Assembly (NCBI GenBank): GCA_964468205.1
Contig: CAYXVG010000010.1
Coordinates: 73,556-137,555, forward strand
Direction: 5' to 3'
From: CAWELS01 sp964468205
GTDB lineage: Bacteria > Acidobacteriota > Terriglobia > Bryobacterales > Bryobacteraceae
DNA length: 64,000 nucleotides
Below the pieces are notes generated by a model that was not told the DNA's origin, did no database searches, and saw nothing but the letters and a program-made list of their open reading frames with translations. The translations under genes were made by a program, and so were the position numbers. Of this stretch, positions 25,229 through 32,168 are shown piece by piece (position 1 is the stretch's first letter; each line of letters opens with the position of its first letter).

Positions 25229-25981
25229 TTATTGAGCCGCGACTCCAGAATCCCCGACTTGAGCGGCTATTTGCGCATCCTCCTCAAGAAAGCAGTAGTC
25301 GTTGAACTGGACTCTGATCTCCGCGGTTCCGACCAAGCGCGTGCGGATTTGACTCTCAATCTTCGACGGTACGGCGACGCCGTCAATCATCCGGTAATCC
25401 TTGATGAAGTCGACGCGTTTCAGGAACACCGATGGTGTTTTTACCATGCGCCCGGATTCGCGGACCGGCATTCCGGTGTCGGCGTGGAGCCAGAGCCAGC
25501 CCTCGTAGAGTCCGATGCGTTTTGAGCGGGGCTTCAACTCGAACAGATGCAGTGTCCAGTCTCCGGAACCATAGCGCCCCCAATAGATGAATTTGTAGTT
25601 CTCGGTATTGATGGCGAGGTTGTTACGGGTGACGGTATCGGAAGACTTCACTTCGGCCTCGATGTAACGGGCGATCACATCCTTCTTCACCATATTGTCG
25701 CCTTCAAAGCCCAAGATCTTATAGGTGATCTTTCCGAACTCGGAAACCTTGCGCAGGGCCCGCATCACTCCATGTTTTTGGATGTCCCGAAGGTTCGCCT
25801 CAATATCCACGGTCATCTGGACGTCGCGGAGGGTCATCCGCTGTTCGCGGCTGTTCTCAAGATACTGGTTCAGGGCATCGCCGCCCGGCTTCGGCTTCTC
25901 GGCCGGTTCAGCGAATAAGCCGGGAACAGAAATCGCAAATACCAGTGCTATGAGTGTGCGAACCGACAAGGCAAACCTCAA
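25229..25981 (-). CDS. Secreted LolA-like/outer-membrane lipoprotein-sorting family protein
   Basis: A roughly 250-residue exported protein. After the signal peptide (SVRTLIALVFAISVPGLFA) come a helix and many antiparallel beta strands: FGKITYKILGFEGD, NFIYWGRYG-like NYKFIYWGRYGSGDWTLHL, LKPRSKRIGLYEGWLWLHAD and VSFIKDYRMIDGVAVPSKIE-like strands. This order matches the half-barrel shared by LolA, LppX and RseB. A function in lipoprotein or lipid handling is an inference. No ATG start is available: the frame begins at TTG 25981, or TTG 25969 with GAGG six bases upstream. It lies upstream of the hopanoid genes on the same strand, 108 bases away. Confidence 0.65.
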   Translation of the reverse strand: MRFALSVRTLIALVFAISVPGLFAEPAEKPKPGGDALNQYLENSREQRMTLRDVQMTVDIEANLRDIQKHGVMRALRKVSEFGKITYKILGFEGDNMVKKDVIARYIEAEVKSSDTVTRNNLAINTENYKFIYWGRYGSGDWTLHLFELKPRSKRIGLYEGWLWLHADTGMPVRESGRMVKTPSVFLKRVDFIKDYRMIDGVAVPSKIESQIRTRLVGTAEIRVQFNDYCFLEEDAQIAAQVGDSGVAAQ

Positions 25982-26122
25982 ACATCTCTTCGGCCGCGGA
26001 CCAGCGCTGGCTGACCCGCATCTTCAGAATACTCTACCAAATCTATAAGATGCTGCACATCTGCATCCGTTTCGCAGAGATTCCGAGCCAGGCGTGGCTG
26101 GCGTGAGCTAACATGGATTTCT

Positions 26123-26524
26123 ATGGTTTCCGTTCCGATCGGCGCAGCGGGGAAGCTCAATCTCCTCGTGACCGGAGAGTTTGCCGTCGACTTCATGGGC
26201 CACGACGGCGCGCGCGTGCTGGCCACTCCCTTTTTGATCGGGTACCTGGAACTGGCGGCGAGAAACGCCGTGAAAGATCATCTCGATGACGGTCTCGACA
26301 CTGTGGGGACCCACGTTGATGTTCGTCATCTCGCCCCGACGCCCTTGGGCATGAGCGTCACCTTTCACGCGGAGGTCACCCGGGTGGATAATCGCCGCAT
26401 AGTCTATCGAATATGGGCAGAAGACGAGGACGAGAAGGTTGCCGAAGGGGTCCATGAAAGGTTCGTTGTGGATGTCGGCCGATTCGGCGAGAAGGTAAGC
26501 GCCAAGGCCCGGCGAAACCGGTAG
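26123..26524 (+). CDS. Hotdog-fold thioesterase, FlK-like
   Basis: A 133-residue hotdog protein without signal peptide. The sequence from ATPFLIGYLELAARNAV to VGTHVDVRHLAPTPLGMSV matches the fluoroacetyl-CoA thioesterase (FlK) family, including the Thr and Glu of the first helix region and the His of RHLAPTP that take part in catalysis. Such proteins hydrolyse small acyl-CoA esters; the acyl group here is unknown and resistance to fluoroacetate is not implied. It precedes the rhamnose-type isomerase by 37 bases on the same strand, so the two may be cotranscribed. Confidence 0.75.
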   Translation: MVSVPIGAAGKLNLLVTGEFAVDFMGHDGARVLATPFLIGYLELAARNAVKDHLDDGLDTVGTHVDVRHLAPTPLGMSVTFHAEVTRVDNRRIVYRIWAEDEDEKVAEGVHERFVVDVGRFGEKVSAKARRNR

Positions 26525-26561
26525 CGCGTGGCGGAAGCCAGATAATGAGATTGAGGTATAC

Positions 26562-27752
26562 ATGACCGCAAAGCATGAAGAAACAATCTGGAAGAGTCTG
26601 GACGCGTTTGAGATTGAGATTCCGTCTTGGGGCTTCGCGCAAACCGGGACCCGATTCGGCAAATTCATCCAGCCGGGTGCGGCCGTTACCATCGAACACA
26701 AGATGAGCGACGCCGGCCAGGTGCACAAGCTCACCGGGTGCTGCCCCGCGGTAGCTGTCCATGTACTTTGGGACTTCCCGCAGGGGAAGGCGAGCGCGGG
26801 GGAAGTGGGAGCACTCGCTATGCGGTACGGAGTTCGGGTGGGCGCCATTAATCCCAACGTGTTTGAGGGACAGGAGTACAAGCACGGATCTCTCGGCAGC
26901 CCGGACTCGCAGGTGCGGGAGCGGGCACTGCAGCACATTCTCGATTCGATCGATATTGCCACCGAGGTCGGCAGCAGCGATATTTCTCTTTGGTTTGGCG
27001 ATGGCTCCAGCTATCCGGGGACGGCGAACATCCGCCACCGCCGCGAATGGTTCGAACAGGGGCTGCGGGCCGCTCACGAGCGGCTGGTGCGCGGCGAACG
27101 GCTGCTGATAGAGTACAAGCCCTTCGAGCCTGCGTTCTATCACACCGACATTGCCGACTGGGGCATGGCGCTGTTGCTGGCGCGGGCGGCGGGGACGCAA
27201 GCCAAGGTGCTCGTCGACACGGGGCATCACTACCACGCGCAGAACATCGAACAGATCGTCGCGTGGCTGCTCCATGACGATATGCTCGGCGGATTCCACT
27301 TCAATGACCGGCACTACGCCGATGACGACCTGACCATTGCCTCGGTTCACCCCTACCAGTTGTTTCGCATCTTCCACGAGATCCAGCACTATTGCTGGGA
27401 AACCGGGGCGCAGCCCGCCATCAGCTACATGATCGATCAGAGCCACAACCTCAAACCGAAGATCGAGGAGACGATTCAGACAGTTACAACGGCGCAGGAG
27501 ATCTTCGTAAAAGCCTCGATGGTGGATCACGAAAGCATTGCCGTACACCAGGCCCGGTGTAATCTCGTGGATGCAGAGGAGTGCCTTAAGGACGCCTTCG
27601 CGACTGATGTGCGGCCGGCAGTCAAGGCGTGGCGGCGATCCAAGGGATTGCCGGAGAATCCGCTGGCGGCCTACCGGGAAAGCGGCTATCAAAACAGGAT
27701 CGACGCGGAACGCGCCGAGGCCAACGCAGGAGCGATATCGAGTTATGCCTGA
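26562..27752 (+). CDS. rhaI: L-rhamnose isomerase, RhaI (Pseudomonas stutzeri) type
   Basis: A 396-residue cytoplasmic TIM-barrel isomerase that interconverts L-rhamnose and L-rhamnulose and often acts on other aldoses and ketoses. Family-typical segments are SWGFAQTGTRFGKFIQPG near the start, ISLWFGDGSSYPG, LLIEYKPFEPAFYHTD, VLVDTGHHYHAQNIEQIVA and GGFHFNDRHYADDDL, which carry the metal-binding Glu, Asp and His residues. The chain length is normal for this subtype. Its stop codon overlaps the start of the cupin gene by eight bases. No rhamnulokinase or aldolase is next to it, so the real substrate in this organism may differ. Confidence 0.85.
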   Translation: MTAKHEETIWKSLDAFEIEIPSWGFAQTGTRFGKFIQPGAAVTIEHKMSDAGQVHKLTGCCPAVAVHVLWDFPQGKASAGEVGALAMRYGVRVGAINPNVFEGQEYKHGSLGSPDSQVRERALQHILDSIDIATEVGSSDISLWFGDGSSYPGTANIRHRREWFEQGLRAAHERLVRGERLLIEYKPFEPAFYHTDIADWGMALLLARAAGTQAKVLVDTGHHYHAQNIEQIVAWLLHDDMLGGFHFNDRHYADDDLTIASVHPYQLFRIFHEIQHYCWETGAQPAISYMIDQSHNLKPKIEETIQTVTTAQEIFVKASMVDHESIAVHQARCNLVDAEECLKDAFATDVRPAVKAWRRSKGLPENPLAAYRESGYQNRIDAERAEANAGAISSYA

Positions 27753-28110
27753 GACTACCAATGCAGGAAAGATCCTGGTTCGCCACGAAGGCGAAGCACC
27801 CATGGAGCGGAGCACTTGCGGCTGGAGGCACCGGCTTATCAGCCGGGAAGACGTTGATGTTTCCGCCTGGGCTCACGCCGTGGATATTGATGGTGCAAAA
27901 CCTCACTACCACAAGCGCGGAACCGAGCTTTACTATGTGCTCGAGGGTGAAGGGTCGGTGGTGCTCGATGGCATCGAGCAGCCGGTGCGAAAGGGGTCCA
28001 TCGTACACATCCCGCCGGGCGTGGTCCACGGCGCGAAAGGACGCATGCGGGTGCTGGTGGTTGGGATTCCCGACATCGCCGACGATGACCTTTTCTTCCC
28101 CGACGAGTAG
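27745..28110 (+). CDS. Small cupin-domain protein
   Basis: A 121-residue single-domain cupin. The first motif PHYHKRGTELYYVLEG supplies His54, His56 and Glu61, and the second motif PPGVVHG supplies His95, so a metal site looks complete. The ATG at 27745 overlaps the end of the isomerase gene by eight bases, which implies coupled translation and a shared pathway. Small cupins next to sugar isomerases are often mutarotases, epimerases or dioxygenases; no specific activity can be assigned here. Confidence 0.85.
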   Translation: MPETTNAGKILVRHEGEAPMERSTCGWRHRLISREDVDVSAWAHAVDIDGAKPHYHKRGTELYYVLEGEGSVVLDGIEQPVRKGSIVHIPPGVVHGAKGRMRVLVVGIPDIADDDLFFPDE

Positions 28111-28154
28111 GCGAGAGGTCCAGAACCGGACGACTTGCGGTCCACTTGTAGTGC

Positions 28155-29396
28155 TCAGACCTCGCTGACGCGGCGGACGACGTTTGGATGCTCCCAGACC
28201 TCGGGCTTTACCTGCATCCCAAAGCCAGGCAGTTCCGGCGCGGCGATGGTTCCGTTTTCCGGAATGATCGGATTATCGAGCATTTGGAGCCAGTCTTTTT
28301 CGTAGAAGCGCTGGCAGCTTTCCTGGATCCAGACGTTCGTCAGCGCCGTGGTGAGGTGGCTCGAGGAGTAGAACAATAAGGGACCGCCCGCTGTGTGCGG
28401 AGCAACAGGCAGTTGATACGCATTGGCCGTATTCGCTATTTTCCGCGCCTCGCTTAATCCGCCGGCCCAGCACAGATCGAACATGATGTAATTCGCTGCC
28501 CTGGATTCCAGCAGTTGCTGGAAAGGCATCTGACCGGCCATGCGTTCGCTGATCGTCAGCGGAAGGGATGTGGCATCCGCTAGCTGCCGGTATTGGTCGA
28601 AGTTACCCGGCAGCAGCATATCTTCGAGCCACATCGGTTTGTACGGTTCGAGCGCCTTGGCGATGCGTATGGCCGCGGGGAGGTTCCAGAGACTGTGGAA
28701 TTCCAGCAGGATCTCAATCTCCTCCCCAAACTCATCGCGCAGTTTGCGGACGGGGAAGAGAGCCTGCTCAATGTCGGCCGGGGTGATAAATTGCCGCCCG
28801 TTGCGTCGCGCGGCGCCGTCAAAGGGCCAAATTTTGATGGCGGTGACACCATAGCGGTCTCTCACCTCGCGCATGATCTTCTCTGGCTCCTTATTGAAAT
28901 CATGGCGCAGGGGGAAGCAGGTGTTGTAGACCCGCACACGCGGGTTCGACTTTCCTCCGATCAGTTGGTAGACGGGAGCGTTTAGCAGCTTGCCGAGAAG
29001 GTCCCAAAGTGCGAGATCAACTGCGCTCATGACCCGGATCTCGGTCCCGCCCATGATGCGGAAGTCGAAGTCATGGTACATGTCGGCCCAAATCCTCTCG
29101 ATGTTCCGCGGGTCCTTGCCCAGCAGGAAGCGGGTAGCGCGGGTGTGAATCAACGAAGCTTCCGTTTCGCCGTACGGGTAGGTTTCGCCAAGCCCCCAGA
29201 CCCCTGCGTCGGTGTGAACGCGGACCCAGGTCCAGTGAGGCCAGAACGGGGCGTCATCCCTGCTCTTCCACCAAAACGTTTCGATTCTGGTGATTTTCGC
29301 GGGTGGCGCTTGCTGAGCAGTGAGCGCTTGCAGGGGCCGCAAGAGAGGCAGCGACAGCGCGGAGAGAAAGGAGCGGCGGCGAACTGATTGCATCAT
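28155..29396 (-). CDS. Enolase-superfamily (mandelate racemase/muconate lactonizing) enzyme, Tat-exported
   Basis: A 413-residue acid-sugar dehydratase-like or racemase-like enzyme. It begins with a twin-arginine signal, MMQSVRRRSFLSALSLPLL, which is unusual for this mostly cytoplasmic superfamily. In numbering from ATG 29396 the metal ligands are Glu232 (LLEFH), Glu258 (WLEDM) and Glu284 (ISERM), with Lys188 (IKIW), Asp307 and His334 (APHTAGG) as candidate acid/base residues. An upstream frame to 29612 has no family similarity and is rejected. The gene follows the NYN gene on the same strand. The substrate is likely a sugar acid, which cannot be named from sequence. Confidence 0.82.
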   Translation of the reverse strand: MMQSVRRRSFLSALSLPLLRPLQALTAQQAPPAKITRIETFWWKSRDDAPFWPHWTWVRVHTDAGVWGLGETYPYGETEASLIHTRATRFLLGKDPRNIERIWADMYHDFDFRIMGGTEIRVMSAVDLALWDLLGKLLNAPVYQLIGGKSNPRVRVYNTCFPLRHDFNKEPEKIMREVRDRYGVTAIKIWPFDGAARRNGRQFITPADIEQALFPVRKLRDEFGEEIEILLEFHSLWNLPAAIRIAKALEPYKPMWLEDMLLPGNFDQYRQLADATSLPLTISERMAGQMPFQQLLESRAANYIMFDLCWAGGLSEARKIANTANAYQLPVAPHTAGGPLLFYSSSHLTTALTNVWIQESCQRFYEKDWLQMLDNPIIPENGTIAAPELPGFGMQVKPEVWEHPNVVRRVSEV

Positions 29397-29454
29397 CGCC
29401 CACAGTCTAATCGCACTTGGGCGGCCGGCGCAACGGCGGTTTCCTTTCGTGTTT

Positions 29455-30624
29455 CTATGTCTTATCCTTCGACCCGGCCTGCTTACCCCTCCCGGATCCC
29501 TTCCGTCCGCTGCGGCGCCGGGAACGCTTTGGGGGGGCTTCCGGTTTGACCTCCGACGCCCTGGAGGGATAGAACTCTTCGCCGAGGAACACGAGTAAAC
29601 CTTCCTCTTCATCGGGTTCGATACGCACGACGAGCTTGTCCTGGGCGAAGTTCAGCAGTTCCGCGAACTCCTGGAAACCATAGTTCGACAGATCGAAGTC
29701 GGGTGAAGATTCGTTCACCCAGCCTTCCAATTCCTCGGCCAGGCAACCCTCCTCACAGTCCAGCCGGTGATCCTCGAGTACGTCGCGCAGCAATGGCAAC
29801 GCATCCTCGGGTGTAGTAACAACTTCCGGTTCGACGTTTGGGGACTTCTCAGTCTCGATGATCGCCTGCCCGCCTTTGCCACTCACCCGCAGGGCGCCGG
29901 ACTCAGCGAGCTTCTCGATGAGTTCCGAAAAGCTGCTAACGCCGTAGTCGCGTTCGCTGAAGCGGGAATCCAATTGGAGCATCGTCGACTTCAGCAGACC
30001 GAGTTGCGGGATCGCTCCGCGGCGATCGAGGACCTGAAGCGTCCTGGTGATCAGCGGCATCGCCCGGGCAATGTCGAGTTCCTTCGTCCGCCGCTGTCTT
30101 TTCCCGCGCGGAGTTTTCTCCGCGGGCGATCCCTTGGCCGGCTCCTGCGTGCCGGTGTCACCGATCAGGGATTCGTAGCTGATGAACTCGTGGCAGTTCT
30201 GCTGCAGGATGTTGCTGGTGAACGCCTTGCCACCGATAACAAAAACCCGCTTCCCGTACTCCCTCAGCTTGTTTACCAAGGGGTTGAAATCACTATCGCC
30301 GCTCACGATGGCGAACGCATTGACATGGTCGTGGGTGAAGGCCATCTCCAGAGCGTCGAGCGCCAAGTTAATGTCTCCGCCGTTCTTGTCTCCGCGCGGC
30401 GAGGGATTGCGCTGGACCATCTGCACAGCGTTCTCCGACATTTGGCGGGTCGCCCGCGGTTGCAGGCCCCAGTTCGCATAAGCGAACTTCGCCACGACGT
30501 CTCCGCGTTCCCGCAGGCTATCGAGCGTAGCCTTCACGTCGAACTCCCGGCGCAGCGTAGACTTGATTCCGATTTCGATATTGTCGTAGTCGACAAATAC
30601 TGCAATATTCAGTTTTTCTTCCAT
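29455..30624 (-). CDS. NYN-domain (LabA/DUF88-like) predicted RNase with two LOTUS/OST-HTH domains
   Basis: A 389-residue cytoplasmic protein. Residues 5-160 form a NYN domain, a PIN-like nuclease fold, with the acidic set Asp12, Asp14 and Asn15 (FVDYDNIE), Asp84 and Asp90 (GGDINLALD), and Asp110 and Asp112 (SGDSDF) intact. Two OST-HTH/LOTUS modules follow at about 175-245 and 272-345 (both with the YGVSSFSELIEKL or YGFQEFAELLNF helix). LOTUS domains bind RNA, in particular G-quadruplex RNA in eukaryotic members. A Lys/Arg-rich tail ends the chain. The role is probably RNA cleavage or decay; no target is known from this window. Confidence 0.85.
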   Translation of the reverse strand: MEEKLNIAVFVDYDNIEIGIKSTLRREFDVKATLDSLRERGDVVAKFAYANWGLQPRATRQMSENAVQMVQRNPSPRGDKNGGDINLALDALEMAFTHDHVNAFAIVSGDSDFNPLVNKLREYGKRVFVIGGKAFTSNILQQNCHEFISYESLIGDTGTQEPAKGSPAEKTPRGKRQRRTKELDIARAMPLITRTLQVLDRRGAIPQLGLLKSTMLQLDSRFSERDYGVSSFSELIEKLAESGALRVSGKGGQAIIETEKSPNVEPEVVTTPEDALPLLRDVLEDHRLDCEEGCLAEELEGWVNESSPDFDLSNYGFQEFAELLNFAQDKLVVRIEPDEEEGLLVFLGEEFYPSRASEVKPEAPPKRSRRRSGRKGSGRGKQAGSKDKT

Positions 30625-30674
30625 TGTGGAACCGAACCGGTCGAGTACATAGCAACCGGCTCCTATCTATTGCA

Positions 30675-30680
30675 ATTATA
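30675..30680 (-). promoter_or_regulatory. Possible -10 box for the NYN gene
   Basis: A perfect TATAAT reads on the minus strand 51 bases before the NYN start codon in the divergent region. A matching -35 hexamer is not evident, so the call is tentative. Confidence 0.4.
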
Positions 30681-30701
30681 AACGCTAGCTCGCTCCTTAG
30701 C

Positions 30702-30729
30702 TTGAGGGGTTTACGACTCATGATATGCT
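30702..30729 (+). promoter_or_regulatory. Possible promoter of the MFS transporter gene
   Basis: TTGAGG (30702-30707) and TATGCT (30724-30729) are separated by 16 bases, 30 bases before the start codon at 30759. Each matches four of six consensus positions. Confidence 0.35.
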
Positions 30730-30758
30730 CGGTGACTTGATTCCAAGGGGGAAAAGGC

Positions 30759-31970
30759 ATGGGCCGGTACATTGTTGTTGCGAGTCTTTTTGTCCTCTCG
30801 CTCATTACATATGTTGACCGCGCGGCGATCTCGTCGGCGAAGACCGCGATGTCGGCCGACCTCGCGCTTTCGGATCAGGCAATGGGCGCCGTGTTCAGCG
30901 CATTCGCCCTCGGCTACGCATTGGCGCAAGTACCCTCTGGCTGGTTCGCAGACCGATTCGGTCCCAGGCTCGCGCTTTCAGCGGTGGTTTCGATTTGGAG
31001 CCTCTTCACCGCACTCACCGGAACCATCCGTGGATTCGGGGTTCTTCTGGCGATCCGCTTCCTATTCGGCGTGGCCGAGGCCGGAGCCTTCCCTGGAGCG
31101 GCGCGGGCCATCTATAACTGGTTGCCAGTAAGCGCCCGCGGCCGCGCCAATGGCATCATGTTCTCCGGCACGCGGTTGGGAGCGGCGTTCGCCTTCCCGC
31201 TTATGGCGCAGTTGATGGACACCTGGGGTTGGCGGAACGCCTTCTACGCGCTTGCCGTGCCAGGTCTCGTGTGGGGACTGTTCTGGGCAATCTTCTTCCG
31301 GAACCATCCGCGCGAACCCGTGGAACAGACGCCCGGGACGGGTGCGGCGCAGCACACTTTCGCGCAGGTCTTCCGTTCCAAGGCCATGGCGTTAAATATG
31401 TTCCAGTATTTCTCTGGTAACTTCACCTTCTTCATCTGCCTTTCGTGGATGTTGCCCTACTTGCAGAGGCGGTATGATCTGACGTTGGCGGAAGCCGCGG
31501 GTTACTCGGCCATTCCGCTGGTGTTCGGCGGGGCGGCCCAATGGGTGGCTGGATTCCTGGTGGACCGCCTGTACAACTCCGGATTCCGGTCCTGGTCCCG
31601 GCGGTTGCCAGCGATGCTGGGCTTTGGACTCGCCGCAGGTGCAATATTTGTCGTGAGCTTCATGGAGTCGCCAGCCGCGGCGGTTGTCTGTTTCGCCGTG
31701 GCTACCTTCGGTGCGGATATGACCATCAGCCCAAGCTGGTCGTACTGCATCGACATTGGAGGGAAAAACTCTGGAGCTGTCTCGGGATCGATGAACATGG
31801 TGGGGAACATCGGTTCTTTCGTCAGCGCCAACGCGTTTCCGTTCCTGCTGGGAATCACCGGCAGCGCCTTTGCCTACTTTGCCATCGCAGCGGCACTAAA
31901 TGGGCTCTCGATTCTGGCGTGGTATTTGATGCGGCCGGACTTACACATCGGAAAGCCCAAAACGGTCTGA
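30759..31970 (+). CDS. MFS transporter, ACS (anion:cation symporter) family
   Basis: A 403-residue inner-membrane transporter with 12 predicted helices. The opening VLSLITYVDRAAISSAKTAM and the loop motif ADRFGPRLAL, then RFLFGVAEAGAFPGAARAIYN and VSARGRANGIMFSGTRLGAA, are typical for the ACS group that imports glucarate, galactonate, hexuronates and similar organic anions with protons. The ATG has a GGGGGA eight bases upstream. It is divergent from the NYN gene and near an enolase-superfamily enzyme whose relatives dehydrate sugar acids, so uptake of a sugar acid is a fair guess. Confidence 0.87.
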   Translation: MGRYIVVASLFVLSLITYVDRAAISSAKTAMSADLALSDQAMGAVFSAFALGYALAQVPSGWFADRFGPRLALSAVVSIWSLFTALTGTIRGFGVLLAIRFLFGVAEAGAFPGAARAIYNWLPVSARGRANGIMFSGTRLGAAFAFPLMAQLMDTWGWRNAFYALAVPGLVWGLFWAIFFRNHPREPVEQTPGTGAAQHTFAQVFRSKAMALNMFQYFSGNFTFFICLSWMLPYLQRRYDLTLAEAAGYSAIPLVFGGAAQWVAGFLVDRLYNSGFRSWSRRLPAMLGFGLAAGAIFVVSFMESPAAAVVCFAVATFGADMTISPSWSYCIDIGGKNSGAVSGSMNMVGNIGSFVSANAFPFLLGITGSAFAYFAIAAALNGLSILAWYLMRPDLHIGKPKTV

Positions 31971-32168
31971 CGGCAAGCCGCAATCAGACCTGTTCGGCCC
32001 TTGGCGGACCGCCACGAATTGGGGCGTCATATCGCGGCGGCGCGAACGCTTCCGGCCCTCGAAGGGCGGCTGTCCGAACGATACGGCGGTTTGCGGACCC
32101 CGGAGATGGAGGGGCGAGAGCCGCGGATTCTTGTGGGGGAGGCTCGGGCCGCTCCGGTTAATCGGCTG

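Noticed and set aside
27538..27744. N-terminal extension of the cupin protein
   Set aside because: It lies in another frame of the isomerase gene and has no cupin similarity; the ATG at 27745 gives a normal cupin.
29397..29612. N-terminal extension of the enolase-superfamily protein
   Set aside because: It overlaps the NYN gene and would place the Tat signal inside the protein.
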